Program-made: the position numbers and the translations under genes
Shown: piece after piece, positions 36,425 through 44,517 of the stretch
How positions within the stretch are numbered: the stretch's first letter is position 1
Layout: each line of letters starts with the position of its first letter
Source of the DNA: Chryseobacterium cucumeris
GTDB taxonomy: Bacteria > Bacteroidota > Bacteroidia > Flavobacteriales > Weeksellaceae
Assembly: GCF_001593385.1 (NCBI RefSeq)
Contig: NZ_LUVZ01000034.1
Coordinates: 186,001-250,000, forward strand
Length of the DNA: 64,000 bases
Reading direction: 5' to 3'
Notes under the pieces: generated by a model
Told to the model about the DNA's origin: nothing
Seen by the model: the letters and a program-made list of their open reading frames with translations, nothing else
The model's database searches: none

Positions 36425-36503
36425 GCTAGAAGCTAGAAGCTAGAAGCTAGAAGCTAGAAGCTAGAAGCTAGAAGCTAGAAGCTAGAAGCTAGAAGCTAGA
36501 AGC
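36425..36503. repeat. Heptanucleotide microsatellite (GCTAGAA) x 11
   Basis: Eleven exact copies of GCTAGAA run from 36425 to 36501, plus two bases of a twelfth. The array lies between two divergent genes, 25 bp upstream of the YdeI-like gene and 184 bp upstream of the aldolase. The unit length and perfection imply recent slippage expansion. Confidence 0.97.
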
Positions 36504-36655
36504 AAAAATAATAGTTTAAGGAATAGGTATAAAATTTCTTTTTTATTATTTTATAAAACAGTTACCCTCAAACTCACTTACTCTCCCAACCCCAAAACCT
36601 CTAACCCAGTCACTCCGTAACTTAAAATTCATACCTCAGAACCCAATTAATTCCC

Positions 36656-36663
36656 TATATTTG
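36656..36663 (+). promoter_or_regulatory. Candidate -7 element of the aldolase gene (TATATTTG)
   Basis: An exact TAnnTTTG match, 23 bp before the ATG. Confidence 0.55.
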
Positions 36664-36686
36664 TATCAATAAATCTATTTATCAAA

Positions 36687-37340
36687 ATGAAATTTTTTAT
36701 TGACACAGCTAATTTAGAGCAAATCAAGGAAGCAAGAGACCTTGGAATTTTAGATGGTGTAACAACCAATCCTTCATTAATGGCAAAAGAAGGAATTCAG
36801 GGAGCTGAAGCGATCAAAAACCATTATAAAACGATCTGCGAACTTGTAGACGGAGATATTTCTGCGGAAGTTCTTTCTACAACGTATGAAGAAATGATTA
36901 AGGAAGGAGACGAATTGGCTGCTATTCACCCGAATATCGTTGTAAAAATTCCGATGATCAAAGACGGAATCAAAGCTTTAAAATATTTTTCCGATAAAGG
37001 AATCAAAACAAACTGTACATTGATCTTCTCTCCGGGGCAGGCTCTTTTGGCGGCTAAAGCGGGAGCAACTTATGTTTCTCCTTTCTTAGGAAGATTAGAT
37101 GATATTTCTACAGACGGCTTGAACCTTATTCAGGAAATCAGATTGATTTTCGATAACTATATGTACGAAACTGAAATCCTGGCAGCTTCTATCCGTCACT
37201 CAATGCATATCATCGACTGTGCTAAAATCGGAGCTGATGTTATCACATCTCCACTTCCTCCGATCTTGAGCTTATTGAAGCACCCATTAACAGACAGCGG
37301 ATTGGCTCAGTTTGTTGCAGATTCTCAGAAATTAGCATAA
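36687..37340 (+). CDS. fsa: Fructose-6-phosphate aldolase (transaldolase-like)
   Basis: The 217-residue protein is the short class of transaldolase (TalC/FSA). It begins MKFFIDTANLEQIKEA and has GVTTNPSLMAKEG and the Schiff-base lysine at 87 in NIVVKIPM. ASIRHSMHIIDCAKIGADV near the C-terminus fits the same family. It either cleaves fructose 6-phosphate to dihydroxyacetone and glyceraldehyde 3-phosphate, or serves as transaldolase in the pentose phosphate pathway; sequence alone does not decide. Cytosolic, single-gene unit. Confidence 0.93.
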   Translation: MKFFIDTANLEQIKEARDLGILDGVTTNPSLMAKEGIQGAEAIKNHYKTICELVDGDISAEVLSTTYEEMIKEGDELAAIHPNIVVKIPMIKDGIKALKYFSDKGIKTNCTLIFSPGQALLAAKAGATYVSPFLGRLDDISTDGLNLIQEIRLIFDNYMYETEILAASIRHSMHIIDCAKIGADVITSPLPPILSLLKHPLTDSGLAQFVADSQKLA

Positions 37341-37362
37341 TCACTGATCCTTATTTAGATAT

Positions 37363-37405
37363 AAAATATCCCGGAACAATGTAGCGTTTCGGGATATTAT
37401 TTTTA
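37363..37405. terminator. Bidirectional rho-independent terminator
   Basis: Stem AATATCCCG/CGGGATATT with T-rich sequence on both sides, between the converging aldolase and acetyltransferase genes. Confidence 0.82.
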
Positions 37406-37419
37406 TGGTGGTCTGTATA

Positions 37420-37983
37420 TTATTCTTTCAGGATATTTTTCACAATCTTACACGGATTCCCCACGGCCACTACATTCTCGGGAATATCTTTCGTTATCAC
37501 GCTTCCAGCTCCAATCACCGAGTTATTTCCGATAGAAACACCTGGAAGTACAACCACATTTCCTCCCAACCACACATTATCACCAACTGTGATCGGATGT
37601 GCATATTCCAGACCTTCATTCCTTTGCTGCACATCAAGCGGATGGCCTGCAGTATAAAAACTGCAGTTGGGTCCGATAAAAACGTTATCACCAAACTCTA
37701 CTTTAGCACAATCCAGAATAACGAGGTTATGATTGGCATAGAAGTTCTCCCCTGCTTTTATGTTATATCCGTAGTCACACCAGAAATTGGGTTCTATACA
37801 GATATTCTCTTTTATACTGCCAATAATTTGCTTAAGAAGTCTGTATCTGTTTTCTGTATCGGAGTTTTTCAGACCGTTGTATTCCTGGCACAGATCTTTG
37901 CAGGCAATACGTTCCTGAATCAGTTCTTTATCATAATTGGCATTGTATAAAAGCCCTGCTGCACATTTTTCCTTTTCTGTCAT
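37420..37983 (-). CDS. Sugar O-acetyltransferase (LacA/Maa-like, left-handed beta-helix)
   Basis: The 187-residue protein has the N-terminal helical Mac domain (EKCAAGLLYNANYDKELIQE) and hexapeptide repeats building a left-handed beta-helix (IGPNCSFYTAGHPLD, VWLGGNVVVLPGVSIGNNSV). The catalytic His is in AGHPL. Members acetylate maltose, galactosides or related sugars using acetyl-CoA. The substrate cannot be told from sequence. Confidence 0.92.
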   Translation of the reverse strand: MTEKEKCAAGLLYNANYDKELIQERIACKDLCQEYNGLKNSDTENRYRLLKQIIGSIKENICIEPNFWCDYGYNIKAGENFYANHNLVILDCAKVEFGDNVFIGPNCSFYTAGHPLDVQQRNEGLEYAHPITVGDNVWLGGNVVVLPGVSIGNNSVIGAGSVITKDIPENVVAVGNPCKIVKNILKE

Positions 37984-38087
37984 GAGATATAACTTTGGTT
38001 GCTATTACTTATTGTTCATTGAAGATACTAAATATATCATAACATGATGAATTGATATTTATCATTTTTTTCTTCAATGTCTTTTGT

Positions 38088-38124
38088 TAAAATAAAAAAC
38101 AGGATGACAAAAATGCCATCCTGC
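38088..38124 (-). terminator. Rho-independent terminator of the GLPGLI gene
   Basis: On the minus strand CAGGATG/CATCCTG is followed by a T-rich run, 23 bp past the stop. Confidence 0.78.
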
Positions 38125-38146
38125 AGATATTAGAAAATATATAATT

Positions 38147-39037
38147 TTACTTGAACAAATCCGGTTCTATTTTATTGTTATTTTTTAATTGGTCTTCTTT
38201 TGCTCTTTTTTCAATATTCCTGTACATTTCATTCATATCAATGCTTTTACCATCCTGATTCTTCATTTGCACTACAGCTCCTGCCGGAAGCGTGCTCATG
38301 GTTTGCTTCATATCTTTTGTAGGATCAGCAAGATAATCTTTCCAGGCTTTTTTAAACTGCTTTTTGCTGATCTCTATTTCTTTCCCTCCCAAACCTATTG
38401 TAATGAGACCAGGTATTTGAATATCTTCCTGCGAAGCAGCTTCCGTTTTCTTATTACCGATCAGGGTTATTATATGTGAGCCTGTAATGTCCTCAATTTT
38501 AACAATAAGTCCCGGCAATCCATAGAATTTATAAGGACCATCCTGAAAAGGAATATCTGTAGAAAACCATGCTACCCAACTTCTTCCTCCATAATTGGTA
38601 GTTGCTTTTTGGGTATTATACTCTCCGATTTTCTGCTTTTCAGGAAGTATTTTCCATTCAGGCTTTTGATCTTCCGGCATTTTATAGCTGGTATTCCCAA
38701 TGTTTTCTGAGAATGAAACACTGTAATCCGGATACTTTTTTGTAACCGTTGAGGAAATTGTACCGGGTTTTATATTTTTTTTGATATTAATGCTGCTCCC
38801 AAATCCTCCTTTCATCTGCTTTGCAATATCTGCTTTTGTTGTTGAATCTGCAACAAACTTTTCGCGACTGTAATATTTAGATCCGTTTTTATCAATGTCC
38901 AGAAACATTATATCACTTTTCACATCTGCTTTATTGGTAGAATCAGCGATGTATTTATAGTCATAAAAGAATCTGTTGACTTGTGCATTGGCAAAAACCC
39001 CTAAAAATGCTAGTAAAATCAAATATTTTTTTCCCAT
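38147..39037 (-). CDS. GLPGLI family secreted protein
   Basis: The 296-residue protein has a signal peptide (LILLAFLGVFANAQ) and the name-giving motif in FYGLPGLIVKIED, preceded by GRSWVAWFSTDIPFQDGP. The family is confined mostly to Bacteroidetes; the biochemical role is not known. It lies downstream of the M56/BlaI pair on the same strand, but a terminator-like hairpin at 39058-39096 intervenes. This context suggests, but does not prove, control by the BlaI regulator. Confidence 0.92.
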   Translation of the reverse strand: MGKKYLILLAFLGVFANAQVNRFFYDYKYIADSTNKADVKSDIMFLDIDKNGSKYYSREKFVADSTTKADIAKQMKGGFGSSINIKKNIKPGTISSTVTKKYPDYSVSFSENIGNTSYKMPEDQKPEWKILPEKQKIGEYNTQKATTNYGGRSWVAWFSTDIPFQDGPYKFYGLPGLIVKIEDITGSHIITLIGNKKTEAASQEDIQIPGLITIGLGGKEIEISKKQFKKAWKDYLADPTKDMKQTMSTLPAGAVVQMKNQDGKSIDMNEMYRNIEKRAKEDQLKNNNKIEPDLFK

Positions 39038-39057
39038 AATCTATGCTAAATTGTATT

Positions 39058-39096
39058 AAAAAGGCTTTGCCAATCTGGAACTGACAAAGCCTGATG
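39058..39096 (-). terminator. Terminator or attenuator between the M56 and GLPGLI genes
   Basis: On the minus strand AGGCTTTG (39092-39085) pairs with CAAAGCCT (39069-39062) and is followed by TTTTTAAT, in the 64-bp gap. It would reduce read-through into the GLPGLI gene. Confidence 0.72.
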
Positions 39097-39101
39097 GAAC
39101 T

Positions 39102-40985
39102 TTATTTCTTTGTTTCAATTCTTATTTCCCCTTCGGTCCCTTTTACAAGACTTCCTTTAATAACTCGCATACTTGCGATATTGTCAGGTTTCAAAGTATT
39201 AATATCTTCTTTCGAACTCTCTCTTCCGTCTATATAGTATTTGTATCTGGAATCGTCACCGGGGCTTATATTGAATTTTTTAACTCCATTCATTGAAATA
39301 TTGCCATTCCCGTCTTTTTTAATAAAGTCAGCATGCATTACCATCACATTAGGAGAAGAACTTACCATCGTAAAATTACCTCCTCTGAAATTTTGTGCTG
39401 TTTTTTCTGCTTCCACGCGTGCTTTTTCAGCTTCTTTTCTTATTCTGTCCGCATCAATTCTGATTCTTTCACTCTGTACTCTGATTCTATCACCTTCAGC
39501 ACGTGCTCTATCACCTTCTACCCGTGCTTTTTCTCCTTCTATTCTGGCCCTAGTGGCTTCTTTCATTGCTTTTTTAGCTTCGGCCATTGCTTTGCGTACC
39601 TCTTCTTTTTCCTGAGCGCTCAGATCCTTATAGTTAACAATTCTGTTTGTTTTAAAATAGGTTATTTTGGGTTCTTTTGGCGCTTTAGGTGGGGCTGGAG
39701 GAATGGGCAATTCTCCTATTTTCGCAGCTGCTTTTTCCGCTTTTTTTGCTGCTCTTTCTATTTTTCGAAGCTCTTTTTTACTGAGAGGTTCCATATTCTC
39801 GAGCTCCTTCATCTGATTCTTCCATTCAGCAGAATTGAAATACTTATCCACTTCAACTTTTGAAGCAATTTCTCCTATCTCTGAAGCAAGATTGCTTATT
39901 TCTTCTATTTTATCGCTGAAGAGATCACTTTCGGGATCCAAACCTTCCAGCTCTTTCTCTTTTTCTTTTATTTTCTTTTCAAGTCCTGAAATTTTTGTAT
40001 GGTCTTCAGGCGATACGGTTTTTAGTTCTGCAATTTTTTCCTGACCTGATTTTTCAGGTCTTATCGTATCTTTCTTGATTTCTGAAACGACTTGTTTAAT
40101 GGAAAGGTTTGTTTCTTCAATTTCTCTGTTTTTAGCATTTACCAGATAAGCAAAAGCGATAGAGAATACAACCGGCAAGGCAAAAATTCTTCGCGCATAT
40201 CCGAACTTGGTTTTTGGTTTTTGTAACATCTTAAGTCTTTTTTTAAGGTTTGAACTTAGAAACGGACTGGTAACAGGCAACTGTGTTCCGGAAAAGTGGC
40301 TTGCTAAAAGCATCTGCGCAAATGCTTTGGTGTCCGATTGTTTTACGGCTTTTTTATCAGCCAGATATTCATGGATTAGATTAATTTCTCTTTTAATAAG
40401 ATGAAAGAACGGATTGAACCAGAAAACAGAGGTTATAATCTCGATAAAGATCTTATCAAAAGAATGTTTCTGCTCAATATGTACCATTTCATGTTTTAAA
40501 ATCTGTTTTCCGATATCAGAATTCAATGTGATTGTATTCTTCCAGAACAGGTTTTTAAAATAAGAAAATGGAGCTTCGGTAAGGTCTGTACGGTAAAAAT
40601 TGATCCCGTCAAAACTTTCTTTCTGAAATTGGTTTTTAAACTGCTGGATTTTGAAAATCCCAAACAACAGCTTCCCTAAAAAATAGAGAGAAACCAGTCC
40701 CAGAGCTGAAAAAATAATGTTAAAATAAAGGTTACCATTGTCTATGTTTTTTTCTGTGTTAAAATTCTGAATCTTGTCAAGAAGCATATACATATCACTA
40801 TTTACTTCTATCGTAAAATCATCTATTCTGATGAGTGGCAACAAAAGTGATATCACAATGGCACCCAAGAGATAAAATCTGTTATAATGATGGAATGTCT
40901 TGTCTTTTAATGACAACTGATAGTACAAAAATGTTACACCTGAACATAAAATAGTTTTCCCAAAGTATAAAAGTATTGCTTCCAT
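39102..40985 (-). CDS. M56 family (BlaR1-like) membrane metallopeptidase with heptad-repeat tail
   Basis: The 627-residue protein has four membrane segments in its first 285 residues (about 1-25, 35-50, 90-112, 265-285). The zinc site HEMVH is at 165-169, with Glu206 (HEYLAD) a likely third ligand, as in BlaR1/MecR1. Unlike BlaR1 it has no penicillin-binding sensor domain. Instead the extracytoplasmic tail has long charged helices, and seven tandem heptads at 480-528 (ARIEGEK, ARVEGDR, and so on). It ends with YYIDGRESSKEDINTLKPDN, resembling a TonB-plug-type segment common in Bacteroidetes M56 proteins. By analogy it cleaves the adjacent BlaI repressor upon a signal. The gap to blaI-like gene is 5 bp. 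Confidence 0.9.
   Translation of the reverse strand: MEAILLYFGKTILCSGVTFLYYQLSLKDKTFHHYNRFYLLGAIVISLLLPLIRIDDFTIEVNSDMYMLLDKIQNFNTEKNIDNGNLYFNIIFSALGLVSLYFLGKLLFGIFKIQQFKNQFQKESFDGINFYRTDLTEAPFSYFKNLFWKNTITLNSDIGKQILKHEMVHIEQKHSFDKIFIEIITSVFWFNPFFHLIKREINLIHEYLADKKAVKQSDTKAFAQMLLASHFSGTQLPVTSPFLSSNLKKRLKMLQKPKTKFGYARRIFALPVVFSIAFAYLVNAKNREIEETNLSIKQVVSEIKKDTIRPEKSGQEKIAELKTVSPEDHTKISGLEKKIKEKEKELEGLDPESDLFSDKIEEISNLASEIGEIASKVEVDKYFNSAEWKNQMKELENMEPLSKKELRKIERAAKKAEKAAAKIGELPIPPAPPKAPKEPKITYFKTNRIVNYKDLSAQEKEEVRKAMAEAKKAMKEATRARIEGEKARVEGDRARAEGDRIRVQSERIRIDADRIRKEAEKARVEAEKTAQNFRGGNFTMVSSSPNVMVMHADFIKKDGNGNISMNGVKKFNISPGDDSRYKYYIDGRESSKEDINTLKPDNIASMRVIKGSLVKGTEGEIRIETKK
39402..39548 (-). 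repeat. Seven 21-bp coding repeats giving seven heptads
   Basis: Within the M56 gene, residues 480-528 read as seven tandem heptads of the pattern [AI]R-x-[EQDK]-x-x-[KR]. The DNA repeats are imperfect, so this is an older expansion under selection for a charged helix rather than recent slippage. Confidence 0.85.
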
Positions 40986-40990
40986 AGGTC

Positions 40991-41356
40991 TTAGTCTTTC
41001 TTTTTGAGTTCATCTAATAACATCTCAAGATCTTCTACTGTCATTTCATTTTTTTCAACTAAAAATGAAACGGCACTTTTGTAAGAACCTTTAAAGTAGT
41101 TTTTCACAAGGCTCTTCATGGTTTTCCCGGAATACTGTTCTTTTGAAACCAGCGGAAAGTATTCATGCTGCCTTCCGTATACATGATAGTCTACAAATTC
41201 TTTATCCTTCAATACTTTTAAAATGGTGGAAACAGTATTTGTGTGTGGTTTTGGCTCCGGAAAAAGATCAAGCACATCCTTCAGGAAGCCTTTTTCTAAT
41301 TTCCATAAATACTGCATTACCTGTTCTTCTGCTTTTGTTAGAGTCTGAATTTTCAT
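40991..41356 (-). CDS. BlaI/MecI/CopY family repressor
   Basis: Started at MKIQTLTKAEEQVM (41356), the protein has 121 residues; an upstream ATG at 41374 would add six. The winged helix is typical of the family (AEEQVMQYLWKLEKGFLKDVL, then PHTNTVSTILKVLKDKEFVDY). The C-terminal half dimerises. BlaI-type repressors are released from DNA when cleaved by an M56 partner, and that partner is the next gene. Cytosolic DNA-binding protein; targets probably include its own promoter. Confidence 0.93.
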   Translation of the reverse strand: MKIQTLTKAEEQVMQYLWKLEKGFLKDVLDLFPEPKPHTNTVSTILKVLKDKEFVDYHVYGRQHEYFPLVSKEQYSGKTMKSLVKNYFKGSYKSAVSFLVEKNEMTVEDLEMLLDELKKKD

Positions 41357-41378
41357 ATTCCGTTCATTTATCAATTAA

Positions 41379-41410
41379 AGTGATATACAATCATCTCATT
41401 CTATATCACT
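41379..41410. promoter_or_regulatory. Candidate operator: 9-bp inverted repeat upstream of the BlaI gene
   Basis: AGTGATATA (41379-41387) and TATATCACT (41402-41410) are exact inverted repeats 14 bp apart, between the -7 box and the start codon. A repressor site for the BlaI-type protein is inferred. Confidence 0.5.
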
Positions 41411-41423
41411 AATAAATTAGTTA

Positions 41424-41433
41424 TACAAATGTA
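41424..41433 (-). promoter_or_regulatory. BlaI-gene promoter: -7 TACATTTG embedded in TACAAATGTA
   Basis: On the minus strand TACATTTG matches TAnnTTTG, with a TTG about 19 bp upstream. The same bases form TACAAATGTA, which resembles BlaI/MecI half-sites (TACA/TGTA). Confidence 0.55.
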
Positions 41434-41648
41434 GAAATAAAAATGAATCAAACAACTATTTTTTTAGTGATAAAACATTTTAAAAACTAACCGACTGAAA
41501 ATCAACGCAATAAAAATAGTTAAAATTTATTAAATTTTGAATGGATGGAAATACTTGCTGTTTATTTTACAGAAAATCATTCAATTGTATTGCTTTTTTA
41601 CACTAAACAGGTCCAATTGCTCAAAGATTTTCAACTCTTTTAGTAGCA

Positions 41649-41681
41649 ATCCTTGTTAAGATTTAAAACCTTAACAAGGAT
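41649..41681. other. Isolated 12-bp inverted repeat in the 463-bp gap
   Basis: ATCCTTGTTAAG (41649-41660) and CTTAACAAGGAT (41670-41681) are exact inverted repeats with a 9-nt loop and no T-run on either side. It lies between the BlaI promoter and the P460 gene. It could be an operator or an RNA hairpin. The rest of 41435-41819 holds nothing I can name. Confidence 0.5.
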
Positions 41682-41819
41682 AAGTACAGATCAAAAAATA
41701 AGGTTAAAAAAAATTCATAATCACAAATGTCAGATTCAAAGTAAAATTTGTCCGATTGATCAGATTTTAAGAAAAACATATCTCAAAAAGTCCTGAACTT
41801 TGAATAAAAACAAAGAGAT

Positions 41820-42770
41820 ATGAATAGTTTTTTGAAAAAATTAAAAACAAAAAACATCCTGGTGATAGTACTGTTTGTCTTTATTGGGATTCAGTTTTAC
41901 AGACCTGAAATTGTACAAAAGCCCATAACAGGAGAGATTCATGTGCCTACTGAAGTAAGAGCGATCCTGCAGCGTTCGTGTTTCGATTGTCATTCTAATC
42001 AGACAAATTTGAAGTGGTTTGATCAGATTGCACCTGCTTATTGGCTGGTGGCAGATCATATAAAAAAAGGAAAAGAAGGACTCAATTTTTCTGAATGGGA
42101 TAAACTTGCTCCTCCTGCACAAAATGCAAAACTTTGGGAAGCTTTTAACCAGATTAATCTGAAAGCAATGCCTCTAAAAAGCTACGAATTTCTTCATCCC
42201 GAAGCAAAACTTTCTGAAAATGATATCCGCATCCTGAAAAACTATGTGACTTCTCTTGCTCCAAAACAAAAACCAGATACTGCAAAGGTTTCGGCTTATA
42301 ACAAACAGCTTCAGCAAGTCGTCCATACTCAGGCATCCAAAGTATCATTCCCTACTGCACCGAATGGGATCAGCTATATTCCTGATTATAAAAACTGGAA
42401 ACCGATAAGTTCTACAGAAAGGTTTGATAATGGAACCATGCGTATCATATTCGGAAATGATATTGCTGTAAAAGCGGCAAAAGAACATAAAACAAATCCG
42501 TGGCCGGATGGAACCATAATTGCAAAAGTAGCATGGGACCAGATAATAGATAGTGATGGGAATGTCACTACCGGAGCCTTTAAACAAGTGGAATATATGA
42601 TTAAGGATTCCAAAAAATTCGCTTCTACAAAAGGATGGGGATGGGCAAGATTTTTATCTCCCAAACTTGAACCCTATGGAAAGACAGCAGATTTCGCCAA
42701 CGAGTGCATCAGCTGCCACCGCCCTATGAAAGACAATGATTTTGTATTTACCTCTCCTCTTAACCATTAA
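41820..42770 (+). CDS. Haem-binding domain/cytochrome P460 fusion protein
   Basis: The 316-residue protein has an N-terminal membrane anchor or uncleaved signal (ILVIVLFVFIGIQF). A Haem_bd domain follows with CFDCH at 54-58 and the typical APAYWLVADHIKKGKEGLNFSEWD. The C-terminal part is a cytochrome P460-type domain with a second haem motif CISCH at 296-300. The protein faces the periplasm and probably carries c-type haems. P460 proteins of other bacteria oxidise hydroxylamine or bind NO, but the role in Flavobacteria is unknown. The next gene starts 3 bp after the stop and is surely co-transcribed. Confidence 0.86.
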   Translation: MNSFLKKLKTKNILVIVLFVFIGIQFYRPEIVQKPITGEIHVPTEVRAILQRSCFDCHSNQTNLKWFDQIAPAYWLVADHIKKGKEGLNFSEWDKLAPPAQNAKLWEAFNQINLKAMPLKSYEFLHPEAKLSENDIRILKNYVTSLAPKQKPDTAKVSAYNKQLQQVVHTQASKVSFPTAPNGISYIPDYKNWKPISSTERFDNGTMRIIFGNDIAVKAAKEHKTNPWPDGTIIAKVAWDQIIDSDGNVTTGAFKQVEYMIKDSKKFASTKGWGWARFLSPKLEPYGKTADFANECISCHRPMKDNDFVFTSPLNH

Positions 42771-42773
42771 GCT

Positions 42774-43247
42774 ATGAAGAATCTGATTGTTTATTTAATA
42801 ATGTGCGTATTTGTTGTGAGCTGCAATTCCCAAAAAGAATATGAACCTGTGAATCAAAATGCGTCCCTTCCTGAAAATTTTGATTTTAATGCCATGAACT
42901 TAAGGGTTGTAACCTCTTCGATCAATCATAAAAAACAGACTATGATGACGCTTTACGGCACCGATTCAGCAATTGATGATTTGAAGGAGAATGCTGGAAA
43001 AGTCAATAGTAAAGAAAGAATACTGGCATTGGTTACCTGGTCGCAAAAGGACGATCCTTATTGGTATGGGGCTAAAGTCCCCAATAACCTTCTGTCTGTA
43101 GAAGTTATCAAAAGTAAACTGCCTTTCTCAGAAAACTCAGAAATTCTATATCAAAAATATAAAGGGAAAGAATTGAAGAAGGTGAACGCAGATGTTACAA
43201 ACAGAGTTTCTACAATTCTAAGTATGAAACCTTCAATCATGCCTTAA
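42774..43247 (+). CDS. Lipoprotein linked to the cytochrome P460 gene
   Basis: The 157-residue protein has a lipobox at Cys17 (VFVVSCNSQ), so it is predicted to be an outer-membrane or periplasmic lipoprotein. The body (LRVVTSSINHKKQTMMTLYG, ILALVTWSQKDDPYWYGAKV) resembles cytochrome P460-like small proteins but has no CxxCH motif. It begins 3 bp after the haem protein gene, indicating joint function in the same respiratory or detoxifying process. Confidence 0.78.
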   Translation: MKNLIVYLIMCVFVVSCNSQKEYEPVNQNASLPENFDFNAMNLRVVTSSINHKKQTMMTLYGTDSAIDDLKENAGKVNSKERILALVTWSQKDDPYWYGAKVPNNLLSVEVIKSKLPFSENSEILYQKYKGKELKKVNADVTNRVSTILSMKPSIMP

Positions 43248-43303
43248 CACAGGATTTTAAAATCACATATAAAAAATAGTATTCATTAAAAACTATTAAA
43301 AAA

Positions 43304-43447
43304 ATGGAAAAATTTACATTCGGTTCAAGCCTGGTTACGGGATGTCTTTCTGCAGCGCTATTTTGTGTTTTTATAGAAATCTCAGTGCTAAATAACGGAC
43401 GTGCTGCCGTGCCGTTATTTAGCTTTTGTATCTTTGTGACTGCTTAA
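43304..43447 (+). CDS. Possible 47-residue hydrophobic small protein
   Basis: An ATG with an A-rich upstream opens a 47-codon frame. The product is MEKFTFGSSLVTGCLSAALF, then a hydrophobic segment, then AAVPLFSFCIFVTA at the C-terminus, which could be one or two membrane helices. Against it: its 3' half coincides with a 12-bp inverted repeat and the -7 box of the next gene, both of which explain the sequence. It is listed as a possibility only. Confidence 0.22.
   Translation: MEKFTFGSSLVTGCLSAALFCVFIEISVLNNGRAAVPLFSFCIFVTA
43387..43428 (+). terminator. Terminator-like hairpin after the P460 operon
   Basis: GCTAAATAACGG (43387-43398) and CCGTTATTTAGC (43412-43423) are exact 12-bp arms, followed by TTTTG. 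It lies 139 bp after the lipoprotein stop. It could end that transcript or act as an operator for the following two-component genes. Confidence 0.6.
43429..43436 (+). promoter_or_regulatory. Candidate -7 element of the LytS-type kinase gene (TATCTTTG)
   Basis: Matches TAnnTTTG, 28 bp before the start, directly after the inverted repeat. Confidence 0.45.
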
Positions 43448-43464
43448 CTGCCTGATTTTTATTT

Positions 43465-44517
43465 ATGATCTATGCAAAATATATAAATACCAACGGAAGA
43501 AAAGTATTCAGGATTGATCCGAGAATCATTCTCTTCAGTGCTCTTTTTATGGGGATTCTTGCTTCAGTGCCCAAAATACTGCGTATGCATATTACATTGG
43601 GAGAGCTGACAATAGATTTTTCCATCTCCTTTTTATTCTCACTGTTTGTATGGTATTTTAATATCTACAGTCTGCCGAAATTTTCTATTCAGAATATATC
43701 TACGAGATTTTTCAATAAAAAACTGGTGATCAGCTTATCCATCGGAGTAGTTGTCATGGCAGCCATAGTGCTCCTTCATCATATTATATTTCCCAAGTAT
43801 GGATTTAATACCATGGTATTGATGTACGAATTCCGGGGCGTATTGATCAATCTGACGATTTATATGTTCCTGTATCTTTTGTATCAGACTTATAATTCTC
43901 AGCAGATTAAATTTGAACTTGAACAAATCAGAACGGATAATCTCAATGCCCAATATGAATTACTGAAGCAGCAGATTAACCCTCATTTTTTATTCAACAG
44001 TCTCAATACACTGAAGTCTATGATTGACATAAAAGATGAAAGTTCCGGAGATTTTGTGGTAAGGCTTGCGGATTTCTATCGCTTTACCTTAGACAACAGA
44101 AAAATGGATCTTATTCCCTTAAAAAAGGAACTCACAATTCTGGATGCCTATGTTTTCCTTCTGACATCGAGATTCGAAGATGGCATAGAGTTTAAAATAG
44201 ATATTCCGGAAGAGATCTTAAATTCATACATTCCTCCGTTTACGCTGCAGCTTTTGTGCGAAAATTGCATCAAACACAATATTGTATCGCTGGCCAATCC
44301 GTTAATCATAAAATTATACAGTGATAACGAATATATTATTATTGAAAATAATTTCCAGCCCAAGAATATTCCCCAGGAATCCGCAGGAATAGGAATTGAA
44401 AATATCAGAGAACGTTACAAGCATTTTGCTGAAAAAGAACTTACCATATTGCATAATGATCATAATTTCACAGTAAAATTACCCATAGTAGATGAAAGTT
44501 TTAGTAATAGAAGATGA
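43465..44517 (+). CDS. LytS-type sensor histidine kinase
   Basis: The 350-residue protein has four predicted membrane segments in its first 145 residues with little extracytoplasmic sequence. The His_kinase domain follows, with His174 in QQINPHFLFNSLNTLKSM, and then an HATPase region (LQLLCENCIKHNIV, GIGIENIRERY). This kinase class phosphorylates LytTR regulators. The following response-regulator gene overlaps it by 26 bp, so the two form one system. Confidence 0.94.
   Translation: MIYAKYINTNGRKVFRIDPRIILFSALFMGILASVPKILRMHITLGELTIDFSISFLFSLFVWYFNIYSLPKFSIQNISTRFFNKKLVISLSIGVVVMAAIVLLHHIIFPKYGFNTMVLMYEFRGVLINLTIYMFLYLLYQTYNSQQIKFELEQIRTDNLNAQYELLKQQINPHFLFNSLNTLKSMIDIKDESSGDFVVRLADFYRFTLDNRKMDLIPLKKELTILDAYVFLLTSRFEDGIEFKIDIPEEILNSYIPPFTLQLLCENCIKHNIVSLANPLIIKLYSDNEYIIIENNFQPKNIPQESAGIGIENIRERYKHFAEKELTILHNDHNFTVKLPIVDESFSNRR

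Noticed and set aside
36425..36503. CRISPR-like array
   Set aside because: A 7-bp unit without spacers is a microsatellite, not a CRISPR array; no cas genes are near.
39333..39863. Phenylalanine/serine-rich 176-codon frame opposite the M56 gene
   Set aside because: The odd composition is the antisense reading of the Lys/Glu-rich heptad region, not a separate gene.
42950..43090. GGGGCTAAAGTCCCC within the lipoprotein gene resembling the palindromic repeat unit
   Set aside because: It is inside a well-supported reading frame (YWYGAKVPNN), lacks the second palindrome and the TCTATTGA box, so chance similarity is likelier.
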